DNA of 64,000 nucleotides from Bacteroidaceae bacterium (GTDB lineage: Bacteria > Bacteroidota > Bacteroidia > Bacteroidales > Bacteroidaceae). The stretch lies in contig JAFUFK010000013.1 of assembly GCA_017469925.1 (NCBI GenBank), positions 310,001 through 374,000 of the forward strand. Reading direction: 5' to 3'. Positions 15,477 through 23,007 of this stretch are shown one piece after another. Both the position numbers and the translations under genes were made by a program. Position 1 is the first letter of the stretch. Each line of letters opens with the position of its first letter. Below the pieces are notes generated by a model that searched no databases, was not told the DNA's origin, and was given only the letters and a program-made list of their open reading frames with translations.

Positions 15477-17177
15477 ATGAAAGACATCAAGACACGGGTC
15501 GCCACCGACCCGAAGGAGCAGCCCGCCGCTGCCCAGCAGCCCGCCACGAAGGCCGGGACACAAGAGTTTCCCACCCAGTACCAGGGCATCCACTACAGCC
15601 GCATCGTAGAGGCCTGGCTCGAGGCCCGCGGCATCAGCGGCGACGTACTGCAGGGGGCGCGCAACGTGACCTACTTCCAGATGGCACGCGACATGCGCTA
15701 CCTGACCGACTTCAACATCGACTTCCTCTTCCACATCCTGCCCCGCTGGGGCATGTCGGAACAGGAGGCCCGGCAAACCCTGGCACAGGCCATCGCCACG
15801 GCACGCGGCAGCCAGTTGCCCCACGAACTGCAACGACTACTGAACGAACTGACCGTCCTGGGCGACCAACCCTCGCGACGGCTCTCGCTGCGCGAGCGCA
15901 ATCCCTTCCCCCACCACTGGCCACCCCTCTTCCGCGACATCGCCCGCCAGTACCCCGAGACGGCGGGACAGATGATTCTGGCCTCGCTGCCCGAACTGGG
16001 CACCCTGCTGACCAACCTGCGCGCCCAGTACCTCGACGGCCGCTGGCATGCGCCCATCTTCTTCGTCATCATGCCCGCCCCACAGGCCGGTGGAAAGTCG
16101 AACGCACGCGACCTCTCCGACATGCTCATCGCCCCCATACAGGAGGACGACGCACGGGCACGACAGCAGGAGAACGAGTACAAGGAACGACTGCGCCGGG
16201 CCAAGAACACGAAGGACCAGCCCCAGGACCCCCGACCCGTCATACGCCACCTGCCGGCCAGCATCTCGAACGCCGCCCTCTTGAAGCGCGCCGACAACGC
16301 CGCCGGACAGGCCCTCTACACCTTCGCCGACGAGATAGACACCATCGTACGCGGCAACAAGGCGGGCGCGTGGTCGGAGAAGTCGGACATCTACCGCATG
16401 GCCTTCGACGGCTCCAAGTGGGGACAAGACTACCTGAACGACTCCAGCTACTCCGGCGTCGTCGAACTGCGCTACAACCTGCTGTTCCTCGGCACGCCGC
16501 TGGCCGTCAAGGACTTCTTCCGACGGGTCGAGGACGGCATGGCATCGCGATTCATCGTGGCTCCGCTGCCCGACAACCGAGGCGAGGAACTGGTGGCCCC
16601 GCGCCGACTGGCACGGAGCGTACGGCTGCGCATGGAGGACCTCATACGCCGCGCCTACCACGAAGGCCGGCAGGCGGGCGAAGTGCAACTCCGCCTGCCA
16701 CGTACCCTGAAGGCCCTCGGCGAATGGCAGAAGGAGCGCATACGGGAGTTCAACCTCAACCCCTCGAACGTAGCCCTCGACATACTGCGCCGCCGCTCGG
16801 GAGTCATCGCCTTCCGCGCCGCCATGCTCGCCTGGTGGCTCTGCGACAAGAGGGAGACGCGCGAGGTCACCGACTTCGCCCTTTGGGTGGCCAACGAGGT
16901 GCTGGACGGACAACTGACCACCTTCGGCGACCAACTGAACGAGGTGGAACGCCGCACCCAGGAACTACAGCAGGAGCGCGAACAACGCTCGTCGAATAGC
17001 CGCAACCTGCGCCTGCTCGACCTCCTGCCAGACCCCTTCATCAAGGCCGACCTGGCTGCCCTGCGACGCCGCGATGGCGACATGGGCGAGTGTGCCTACA
17101 TCATCAGCCGCTGGCTCAAGGCGGGACTCATCGTGCGCCTGCCCGACGGCCGCTACCAGAAGGTGAAGGAGGTGTGA
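15477..17177 (+). CDS. DUF3987 P-loop ATPase
   Basis: A 566-residue cytosolic protein matching the DUF3987 family. The P-loop is APQAGGKS (residues ~195-205) and the Walker-B-like segment is LYTFADEID (about 280). Both are embedded in the family context (PIFFVIMPAPQAGGKSNARDL; VELRYNLLFLGTPLAVKDFFRRVEDGMASRFIV). The C-terminus has a winged-helix-like stretch (KADLAALRRRDGDMGECAYIISRWLKAGLIVRLPDGRYQKV). DUF3987 proteins resemble plasmid/phage primase-helicases. It probably works with the VirE_N protein encoded just before it. A terminator follows. Extremely GC-rich with an N-terminal low-complexity Ala/Gln/Pro segment. Confidence 0.82.
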   Translation: MKDIKTRVATDPKEQPAAAQQPATKAGTQEFPTQYQGIHYSRIVEAWLEARGISGDVLQGARNVTYFQMARDMRYLTDFNIDFLFHILPRWGMSEQEARQTLAQAIATARGSQLPHELQRLLNELTVLGDQPSRRLSLRERNPFPHHWPPLFRDIARQYPETAGQMILASLPELGTLLTNLRAQYLDGRWHAPIFFVIMPAPQAGGKSNARDLSDMLIAPIQEDDARARQQENEYKERLRRAKNTKDQPQDPRPVIRHLPASISNAALLKRADNAAGQALYTFADEIDTIVRGNKAGAWSEKSDIYRMAFDGSKWGQDYLNDSSYSGVVELRYNLLFLGTPLAVKDFFRRVEDGMASRFIVAPLPDNRGEELVAPRRLARSVRLRMEDLIRRAYHEGRQAGEVQLRLPRTLKALGEWQKERIREFNLNPSNVALDILRRRSGVIAFRAAMLAWWLCDKRETREVTDFALWVANEVLDGQLTTFGDQLNEVERRTQELQQEREQRSSNSRNLRLLDLLPDPFIKADLAALRRRDGDMGECAYIISRWLKAGLIVRLPDGRYQKVKEV

Positions 17178-17187
17178 AAACGAAAGA

Positions 17188-17226
17188 TGCACGGCCCCGG
17201 GAGGAGTCGTGCACCTTCTTCTTTTT
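17188..17226 (+). terminator. Terminator after the DUF3987 gene
   Basis: TGCACG (17188-17193) pairs with CGTGCA (17208-17213), followed by a pyrimidine-rich stretch ending in TTTTT. The T tract merges into the heptad repeat that follows. Confidence 0.65.
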
Positions 17227-17271
17227 GCACTTTGCACTTTGCACTTTGAACTATGCACTATGCACTTCGAA
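17223..17271 (-). repeat. Long heptad repeat, seven units, between convergent genes
   Basis: Read on the plus strand: TTTTGCA, CTTTGCA, CTTTGCA, CTTTGAA, CTATGCA, CTATGCA, CTTCGAA. It is the longest member of the TGCAAAG family in the window and shows a second sub-variant (TGCATAG) arising inside the array. Confidence 0.92.
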
Positions 17272-17274
17272 CTG

Positions 17275-17295
17275 GCTTCGCCAGCAAGGCGAAGC
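17275..17295. terminator. Hairpin immediately after the DUF4923 gene stop
   Basis: GCTTCGCC pairs perfectly with GGCGAAGC around a five-base loop, two bases from the stop codon. No T run, so termination is uncertain. Confidence 0.5.
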
Positions 17296-17296
17296 A

Positions 17297-17968
17297 TCAC
17301 TGCCTCTGCATGGCCCAGCCCAACTGCAAGCCATTGTAGTTCGAGAGCAAGGAGGATAGGGTAGAGGTCTTGGCCACACTCGAGAGGGTGCCCATGACCG
17401 ACAGGAGTTTGTCGGCCTCGAAGAGCATGTACATCTCGTTGCCCACAACCGACACGTAGGGACTCACCGAGGCCACGCCCAGCGCGCCCTGGATGGTCAT
17501 CTGGCCCGTCGATTTGTTGTAGGTGTAGGTGCCGCTGTACGTCTTGCCGCCGCGCTCCATCTGGCAGTTGCCCTGGTTGTCGAAGGCGATGGCCGTCTTG
17601 CCAGCCTGGAAACCGAGCTTCTTCAACTGGGCGTCCAGCGTCGATTCAATCTTCGAACTGGCCACGCTCGAACCAATCTGGGCCAGCACCGACTCCGACT
17701 TGAAGGTCACCTTCGGCTGCGAATAGACCCACGTGCCGGCAATGGTGTTGGCGTTCGTCGTCGAGTTGCCCAGGATGGACGACAGGATGCCGCCCAGAAT
17801 GCCCGTGCCGGCGTTGGCCAGCGTAGAATTACTACCATCGGAGGTCCCGCCCAGGAGCGTACCGCCGTTGCCACCGAGCAGCGAACCAGTGCCGCCGCCC
17901 ATCATGCCACATCCGCTCAGCACCAGCGTGGCGCTCAGCAGTGCGGAAAGGAAAAGATTTTTTTTCAT
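17297..17968 (-). CDS. DUF4923 lipocalin-like lipoprotein
   Basis: A 223-residue lipoprotein with signal peptide and lipobox LVLSGC (Cys20). A Gly/Ser/Thr-rich, low-complexity linker follows (GGGTGSLLGGNGGTLLGG...). The C-terminal two thirds, from ~75 (IAGTWVYSQPKVTFKSESVLAQIGSSVASSKIESTLDAQLKKLG), matches the Bacteroidota-specific DUF4923 family, a lipocalin-like beta domain of unknown function. The pattern of residual-function text such as GKTYSGTYTYNKSTGQMTIQGALG is typical. It lies at the end of a minus-strand run behind the RluA gene. Location is the periplasmic or outer surface; the role is unknown. Confidence 0.85.
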   Translation of the reverse strand: MKKNLFLSALLSATLVLSGCGMMGGGTGSLLGGNGGTLLGGTSDGSNSTLANAGTGILGGILSSILGNSTTNANTIAGTWVYSQPKVTFKSESVLAQIGSSVASSKIESTLDAQLKKLGFQAGKTAIAFDNQGNCQMERGGKTYSGTYTYNKSTGQMTIQGALGVASVSPYVSVVGNEMYMLFEADKLLSVMGTLSSVAKTSTLSSLLSNYNGLQLGWAMQRQ

Positions 17969-18005
17969 CTGTTAATAAAGGGGTTATAAAGTTAAAAAAT
18001 AGGGT

Positions 18006-18935
18006 TCAACCGAGGCGGCGGAAAGCCGTCGGGTAGGGGGTCTCGAACTCCATGCGCAGCCCCGTCGTCGGGTGGTAGAGATAGAGCCGGTAGGCATGGA
18101 GGCAGAGGCGGTGGATGGGGTCGTCGCCGCGCAGGCCGTACTTCTTGTCGCCACAGACGGGATGGCCCAGGTCGGCCATCTGTACGCGTATCTGATTCTT
18201 GCGGCCCGTCTCGAGGCGCAGTTCCACCAGCGTGCGACCTTCCAGACGCTCCACGACACGGAAGTGTGTGGTGGCCAACTTGCCATCATTATCCGTTGGG
18301 CTACTGCGAGTTACGCCGATTTGGTCATCCTTTAGATAACTCTCCAGCGTGCCGCCTTCCTGCTCGATGACGCCCGACACGAGAGCCACGTAGCGGCGGT
18401 CGAAGACGCGACCTTTCCAGTCGCGCTCCAGCACGCGGGCGGCCTCAATCGTCTTGGCATAGACCATCAGGCCCGACGTGTCGCGGTCGAGCCGGTGGAC
18501 GACGTGGGCATGGCACTGGAAGTGGCGACGCTCGAAGTACTCGTCCAAGACCGTCTTCACCGTAAACTGGCGCGCCGACGTGCCCATCGACAGGATGCCC
18601 GGCTGCTTGTCGATGACGACGATGTCCTTGTCCTCATAGATTATCTTCAGCCACTGGCTCTCGAGTTCCGTCTTGCGCCGGTGGCGGCTGACGAGCACCG
18701 TCTGGCCCGCACGCAGCGGGTGGTCGTGGCGCGTAACCAAGCGACGATCGACCATGACGCCGTGGCCCTGAAGTATGTCCTTTGCCTTGTTGCGGCTGTA
18801 GCCCTCACGCATCAGGAAGTCGAGCAACTCGCAGTCCTCGCGCACCGGGTACTCGCGGTACTTCGTACGCGCATAGGCTTCGCCGCCCGTCGTTGCATTT
18901 TGCATTTTGCGTTCTTGCATTTTGCGTTCTCTCAT
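18006..18935 (-). CDS. RluA-family pseudouridine synthase with S4 domain
   Basis: A 309-residue enzyme that isomerises uridine to pseudouridine in rRNA. Residues ~35-95 form an S4 RNA-binding domain (ELLDFLMREGYSRNKAKDILQGHGVMVD). The catalytic core has HRLDRDTSGLMVYAK with the active-site Asp, then LETGRKNQIRVQMADLGHPVCGDKKYG. The first ~22 residues (MRERKMQERKMQNATTGGEA) are encoded by a TGCAAAN heptad-type repeat, so the true start may be a downstream codon near ARTKYREYPV or the repeat may have been captured as an extension. Which uridine it modifies cannot be read from sequence. Confidence 0.9.
   Translation of the reverse strand: MRERKMQERKMQNATTGGEAYARTKYREYPVREDCELLDFLMREGYSRNKAKDILQGHGVMVDRRLVTRHDHPLRAGQTVLVSRHRRKTELESQWLKIIYEDKDIVVIDKQPGILSMGTSARQFTVKTVLDEYFERRHFQCHAHVVHRLDRDTSGLMVYAKTIEAARVLERDWKGRVFDRRYVALVSGVIEQEGGTLESYLKDDQIGVTRSSPTDNDGKLATTHFRVVERLEGRTLVELRLETGRKNQIRVQMADLGHPVCGDKKYGLRGDDPIHRLCLHAYRLYLYHPTTGLRMEFETPYPTAFRRLG
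18892..18930 (-). repeat. Heptad-type repeat at the 5' end of the RluA-family gene
   Basis: Units GTTGCAT, TTTGCAT, TTTGCGT, TCTTGCAT, TTTGCGT as read on the plus strand. They encode the N-terminal ERKMQERKMQNAT stretch. Confidence 0.85.
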
Positions 18936-18972
18936 CTTCTCATCTACAATTCTTACAGAATCCGTGTTATGT

Positions 18973-19572
18973 TTAATTCACACAGGTCGTCACACCCCTA
19001 ATCTGCCGCAGACGCTCCTCAAGTCGCTGAGATTCGCCCATACGGATTCGCAGGACCAGTCGGCACTGAATTTGGAAATCCTGCTCGAGGATGCGCGGCC
19101 CCATGTCCTTGACGACACGCATGACCTCGTTCATAAGCGGATACTCGAAACGTACCTCCACGGTGACATCTACCGTGCGCTCCTCGGTCACAGCAGCCGC
19201 GATGGCCTCCAGCGCAGCCTGCTTATAGGCCTGCTGCAGGCCGCTCGTGCCCAACTTGATGCCGCCGAAATAGCGGACGACCACAATGAGCGTGTCCGTC
19301 AGTTCGTGCTTGTTCAACTGCCCGAGAATCGGTTTCCCGGCCGTGCCCGACGGCTCGCCGTTATCTACGGCACGGAAATCCTGACGAAGATGCCCGAGCA
19401 CATACGCATAGCATACATGCCGGGCATCATAGTAGTCGCGTTCGTACTGACTGACCAGGGCCTTCACCTCGTCGGTCGTCTCCACATGATGGGCAAAGGC
19501 GAGAAACTTCGAGCGCTTCTCGCTGTATTCGCCTCTGCTTGAGCCGATTATGGTCAGGTACGAGTCTCCCAA
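18973..19572 (-). CDS. IMPACT/YigZ family protein (UPF0029)
   Basis: A 199-residue protein of the YigZ/IMPACT family. Seen are the N-terminal SRGEYSEKRSKFLAFAHHVET and ARHVCYAYVLG segments and the diagnostic YFGGIKLGTSGLQQAYKQAA, then a C-terminal ferredoxin-like domain (DVTVEVRFEYPLMNEVMRVV). Members regulate translation in eukaryotes (IMPACT) and have no assigned reaction in bacteria. It sits between DUF1015 and RluA in the minus-strand run with about 25-40 base gaps, so probable co-transcription. Confidence 0.9.
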   Translation of the reverse strand: MGDSYLTIIGSSRGEYSEKRSKFLAFAHHVETTDEVKALVSQYERDYYDARHVCYAYVLGHLRQDFRAVDNGEPSGTAGKPILGQLNKHELTDTLIVVVRYFGGIKLGTSGLQQAYKQAALEAIAAAVTEERTVDVTVEVRFEYPLMNEVMRVVKDMGPRILEQDFQIQCRLVLRIRMGESQRLEERLRQIRGVTTCVN

Positions 19573-19597
19573 ATCGCGTTATTCCGTTACGACGTTA

Positions 19598-20860
19598 TCA
19601 CGAAAGTTTGTGCACGACCAGGCCACTGCGCAACTTCGGCTCGAACCATGTGGCCTTGGGAGGCATAATCTGGCCGTGGTCGGCAATGTCCATGATTTCC
19701 TGCATCGACACGGGATACAGGGCCAAGGCCATCTGCATCTCGCCCGAATCGACTCGGCGCTCCAACTCCTCGTAACCGCGCAGACCACCTACGAAGTCGA
19801 TACGCTTGTCGCTACGTAAGTCGGTGATTCCGAGCAGTTTATCGAGTATCAGACGACTGCTGATGCTGACGTCGAGCCCCGCAATGGGGTCCGTGTCGTC
19901 GGCCAGTCCGTCGTGCAACTGAAGGCGATACCAATAGCCGTCGAGATAGAGGGCAAACTGGTGCTTCTGCTGCGGATGGCGGCGCTCCTTGCCGCAACAC
20001 TCGATGTCGAAGTCCTCGGCCAATGCTGCCAGGAACTCCTGAGGCGTACGCCCGTTCAGGTCGCGCACTACCCTATTGTAGTCGAGAATCGTCAGCTGGG
20101 AGGCCGGGAAGCAGACGGCCATGAAGTAGTTGTACTCCTCGTCGCCCTTGTGATGGGGGTTCTGGCTGGCCTTCTCGGCACCCACCAGCGCGGCAGCGGC
20201 CGACCGATGGTGGCCGTCGGCTATATACAGATAAGGTATCTGGGCAAAGGTCTCCGTAATGGTCGCGATGTCCTGCTTGTCGCTGACAGGCCACAACTGG
20301 TGGCGGAACCCGTCGATGGGCGCCACGAAGTCGTACTCGGGCTCCGTCCGCGTGTAGCGGGCCACGAGGGCGTCGATGACGGCGTTGTCCTTGTAGGCAA
20401 AGAAGACGGGCTCCATGTTGGCCTGCGTGGCGCGGACGTGCTTCATGCGGTCCTCCTCCTTGTCGCGGCGCGTGAGTTCGTGCTTCTTGATGACACCGTT
20501 CTTCGTGTAGTCCTCCACCAGGGCACCTACGACCAGTCCGTATTGCGTTTTGCATTTTGCACCGCACTGCATCGACTGGGCATAGATGTAATACATCTCC
20601 TCCTGGTCCTGCACGAGCCAACCCTCCTGCTGGAACTTCTGGAAGTTCCGCGTCGCCTGCTCATAGACGCGCGGGGCGTACTCGCTGGTGCCCACGGGGA
20701 AGTCTATCTCGGGCTTGATGATGTGGTACAGGCTCTTCTCATTCGTGCCTGCCTCTGCCCTCGCCTCTTCGCTGTCGAGCACGTCGTAGGGACGGCTCTC
20801 GACCTGCTCCACCAGTTCCTTCGGTGGGCGCAAGCCTCTGAAAGGTTTTATGGTTGCCAT
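19598..20860 (-). CDS. DUF1015 family protein
   Basis: A 420-residue cytosolic protein of DUF1015 (a HTH-containing, possible kinase/regulatory family). The start MATIKPFRGLRPPKELVEQVESRPYDVLDSEEARAEA and the IADGHHRSAAA segment are family hallmarks. It follows serA by 15 bases, and the serC-serA-DUF1015 order is common in Bacteroidota, which suggests a link with serine synthesis. At about residue 100 an in-frame TGCAAAN repeat (20543-20565) encodes QCGAKCKTQ. Biochemical function is unproven. Confidence 0.92.
   Translation of the reverse strand: MATIKPFRGLRPPKELVEQVESRPYDVLDSEEARAEAGTNEKSLYHIIKPEIDFPVGTSEYAPRVYEQATRNFQKFQQEGWLVQDQEEMYYIYAQSMQCGAKCKTQYGLVVGALVEDYTKNGVIKKHELTRRDKEEDRMKHVRATQANMEPVFFAYKDNAVIDALVARYTRTEPEYDFVAPIDGFRHQLWPVSDKQDIATITETFAQIPYLYIADGHHRSAAAALVGAEKASQNPHHKGDEEYNYFMAVCFPASQLTILDYNRVVRDLNGRTPQEFLAALAEDFDIECCGKERRHPQQKHQFALYLDGYWYRLQLHDGLADDTDPIAGLDVSISSRLILDKLLGITDLRSDKRIDFVGGLRGYEELERRVDSGEMQMALALYPVSMQEIMDIADHGQIMPPKATWFEPKLRSGLVVHKLS
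20543..20565 (-). repeat. TGCAAAA/TGCAAAACG repeat inside the DUF1015 gene
   Basis: TTGCGTT, TTGCATT and TTGCACC units on the plus strand encode GAKCKTQ in frame after the MYYIYAQSMQC segment. Confidence 0.75.
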
Positions 20861-20875
20861 AGTCTTGTGTGTGTG

Positions 20876-21796
20876 TCAGTTAACTTTGAACTTCGTGATT
20901 CCCTGCTCCAGGAAGCCTACGATTTGGTTGGCGGCGGCAATGCCGGCGTTGACGTTGGCCTCGGCCGTCTGGGCACCCATCTTCTTGGGCGTGGCAAAGT
21001 AGCGGCCGGCGGCCTTCGCCTGGAACTCGGCGTCGAGGTCGGGCTTGATGTCGGTCAGGTACTTCAGGTCGGTGCGCTCCTCGAGCAATTTGAGCAGCCC
21101 TTGCTCGTCGATGACCTCCTTGCGGGCCGTGTTGACGAGGATGCCGCCCTTCTTCAGACGTCCCACCAGGTCGTGGTTGATGCTCTGGCGCGTCTCAGGC
21201 GTAGCGGGGATGTGCAGGCTGACGATGTCGCACTCGTCGAAGAGTTGCTCCTGGCACGTAGCGGCCTCTACCCCAGCCTGTTCGATGACCTCCTTCGGGC
21301 AGAAGGCGTCGTAGGCCATCACCTGCATGCCGAATCCCTTGGCGATGCGGGCCACGTTGCGCCCCACGTTGCCAAAGGCCAGGATGCCCAGGCGCTTGCC
21401 CAAGAGTTCCGTGCCGCTGGTGCCGTTGAAGAAGTTGCGCACACCATAGACCAACATGCCGAAGACGAGTTCGGCCACGGAGTTGGCGTTCTGCCCCGGC
21501 GTGTTCATGGCCACGACGTTGTGGGCGGTGCAGGCCGCGAGGTCGAGGTTGTCGAAGCCCGCGCCCGCGCGTACTACTATCTTCAGTTGCTTGGCAGCCT
21601 CCACGACCTCGGCATCGACCTTGTCGGAGCGCACGATAAGCGCATCGGCATCGCGGACGGCGTCCAGCAGTTGCTGCTTCTCGGTATATTTCTCTAACAG
21701 CGCCAGCTCGTAGCCAGCCTTATCAGTCACTTCACGAATGCCATCGACAGCTACCTTGCTGAAGGGCTTCTCGGTTGCAATAAGTACTTTTGCCAT
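20876..21796 (-). CDS. serA: D-3-phosphoglycerate dehydrogenase
   Basis: A 306-residue enzyme of the short SerA form, lacking an ACT regulatory domain. It oxidises 3-phosphoglycerate in the first step of serine synthesis. ATG 21796 (MAKVLIATEKPFSKVAV) is chosen because it lies one base after the serC stop. Seen: the catalytic-domain pattern DADALIVRSDKVDAEV, the NAD-binding Rossmann glycine motif GKRLGILAFGNVGRNVARIAKGFGM, and the NTARKEVIDEQGLL region. It is co-transcribed with serC upstream. No allosteric domain is visible, so serine feedback of the classic kind is unlikely. Confidence 0.95.
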   Translation of the reverse strand: MAKVLIATEKPFSKVAVDGIREVTDKAGYELALLEKYTEKQQLLDAVRDADALIVRSDKVDAEVVEAAKQLKIVVRAGAGFDNLDLAACTAHNVVAMNTPGQNANSVAELVFGMLVYGVRNFFNGTSGTELLGKRLGILAFGNVGRNVARIAKGFGMQVMAYDAFCPKEVIEQAGVEAATCQEQLFDECDIVSLHIPATPETRQSINHDLVGRLKKGGILVNTARKEVIDEQGLLKLLEERTDLKYLTDIKPDLDAEFQAKAAGRYFATPKKMGAQTAEANVNAGIAAANQIVGFLEQGITKFKVN

Positions 21797-21797
21797 A

Positions 21798-22865
21798 TTA
21801 GTGCAGTTTTTCGAATTCTTGCATGGCGGCAACCAGTGCGTTTACTCCCTCCATGTCCATTGCATTGTAGCACGAGGCGCGGAAGCCACCTACTGAGCGA
21901 TGGCCCTTGATGCCTACCATGCCGCGCTCGGTGGCGAACTGCATGAAGTCGGCCTCCAACTCCTTGTACTCGTCCTTCATGACGAAGCAGAGGTTCATGA
22001 CCGAACGGTCCTCCTCGGCTACCGTACCACGGAAGAGCTTATTGCGGTCGATTTCGCCATAGACAACCTTGGCACGCTCCAGGGCGCGACGCTCCATCTC
22101 GCGTACGCCGCCGCACTTCTTTATCCACTTCAGCGTCTGCAGGGCGCAGTAGATGGGCACCGTGGGAGGTGTGTTGAACATCGAACCGCCCTTGATATGT
22201 GTGCGGTAGTCGAGCATGGTGGGTATCTGGCGCGAGACCTTGCCCAGGCAGTCGTCCTTCACGATGACGAACGTAACGCCAGCCATCGAGAGGTTCTTCT
22301 GGGCACCACCATAGATGAGGTTGTACTTCGAGACGTCGATGGGACGCGAGAAGATGTCGCTGGACATGTCGGCAACCATGGGCACGGGGCTGTCCAGTTC
22401 GCGGCGAATCTCAGTGCCGTAGATGGTGTTGTTGGTCGTGATGTGGAAGTAGTCGGCATCCGAGGGGATGACAAAGTCCTTGGGGACGTAGGAGTATGTG
22501 CTCTCAGCCGAAGAGGCAACCTCTACCGTCTCGCCGAACAACTTGGCCTCGGCCAGTGCCTTCTTGGCCCAGACGCCCGTGTTCAGGTAGGCGGCCTTGT
22601 GCTCCAGCAGGTTATAGGGCACCATGCAGAACTGCAGGCTTGCGCCACCGCCGAGGAAGAGCACCGAGTAGCCCTCGGGTATGTCGAGCAACTCCTTGAA
22701 CAGGGCCACCGTCTCATCGACAACGGGCTGGAAGTTCTTGGCTCTGTGGCTCATTTCCATTAGACTCAGGCCGCTACCCTCGAAGTCGAGGCAAGCAGCA
22801 GCAGTGGCCTCCATGACCTCGCGCGGGAGTTTCGAGGGGCCGGCATTGAAGTTGTACTTTTTCAT
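21798..22865 (-). CDS. serC: Phosphoserine aminotransferase
   Basis: A 355-residue PLP enzyme, normal length, converting 3-phosphohydroxypyruvate to phosphoserine. ATG 22865 starts [19 protein letters not shown], the standard SerC start; the longer in-frame form would read through the promoter. The PLP lysine lies in [13 protein letters not shown]. The N-terminal GGGASLQF and C-terminal [17 protein letters not shown] segments are also present. It is the first gene of the serC-serA-DUF1015 operon, with a matched promoter 40 bases upstream. Confidence 0.97.
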   Translation of the reverse strand: MKKYNFNAGPSKLPREVMEATAAACLDFEGSGLSLMEMSHRAKNFQPVVDETVALFKELLDIPEGYSVLFLGGGASLQFCMVPYNLLEHKAAYLNTGVWAKKALAEAKLFGETVEVASSAESTYSYVPKDFVIPSDADYFHITTNNTIYGTEIRRELDSPVPMVADMSSDIFSRPIDVSKYNLIYGGAQKNLSMAGVTFVIVKDDCLGKVSRQIPTMLDYRTHIKGGSMFNTPPTVPIYCALQTLKWIKKCGGVREMERRALERAKVVYGEIDRNKLFRGTVAEEDRSVMNLCFVMKDEYKELEADFMQFATERGMVGIKGHRSVGGFRASCYNAMDMEGVNALVAAMQEFEKLH

Positions 22866-22905
22866 GACTTTTGCTGTGTTTGGGTTCGTATTGGTTATTT
22901 GCTCA

Positions 22906-22937
22906 CAAATGTACGAAGAAATGCCGACCTGACCAAA
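22906..22937 (-). promoter_or_regulatory. Promoter of serC operon
   Basis: Minus-strand TTTG (22937-22934) and TACATTTG (22913-22906), 20 bases apart. The start codon is about 40 bases downstream. Confidence 0.85.
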
Positions 22938-22949
22938 TGTTTTGGCACA

Positions 22950-22986
22950 AAAGATAGGCACGACCCTATAGTGTAGAGCCGTGCCT
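22950..22986 (-). terminator. Terminator of the GH98 gene
   Basis: Read leftward, AGGCACG pairs with CGTGCCT, followed by TATCTTTT. It lies between the GH98 stop and the serC promoter. Confidence 0.75.
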
Positions 22987-23007
22987 GGGGAAGTTTTTAG
23001 CCTTGCC

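Noticed and set aside
19913-21697. 594-codon plus-strand frame opposite DUF1015/serA
   Set aside because: It spans two real genes on the other strand and shows no family.
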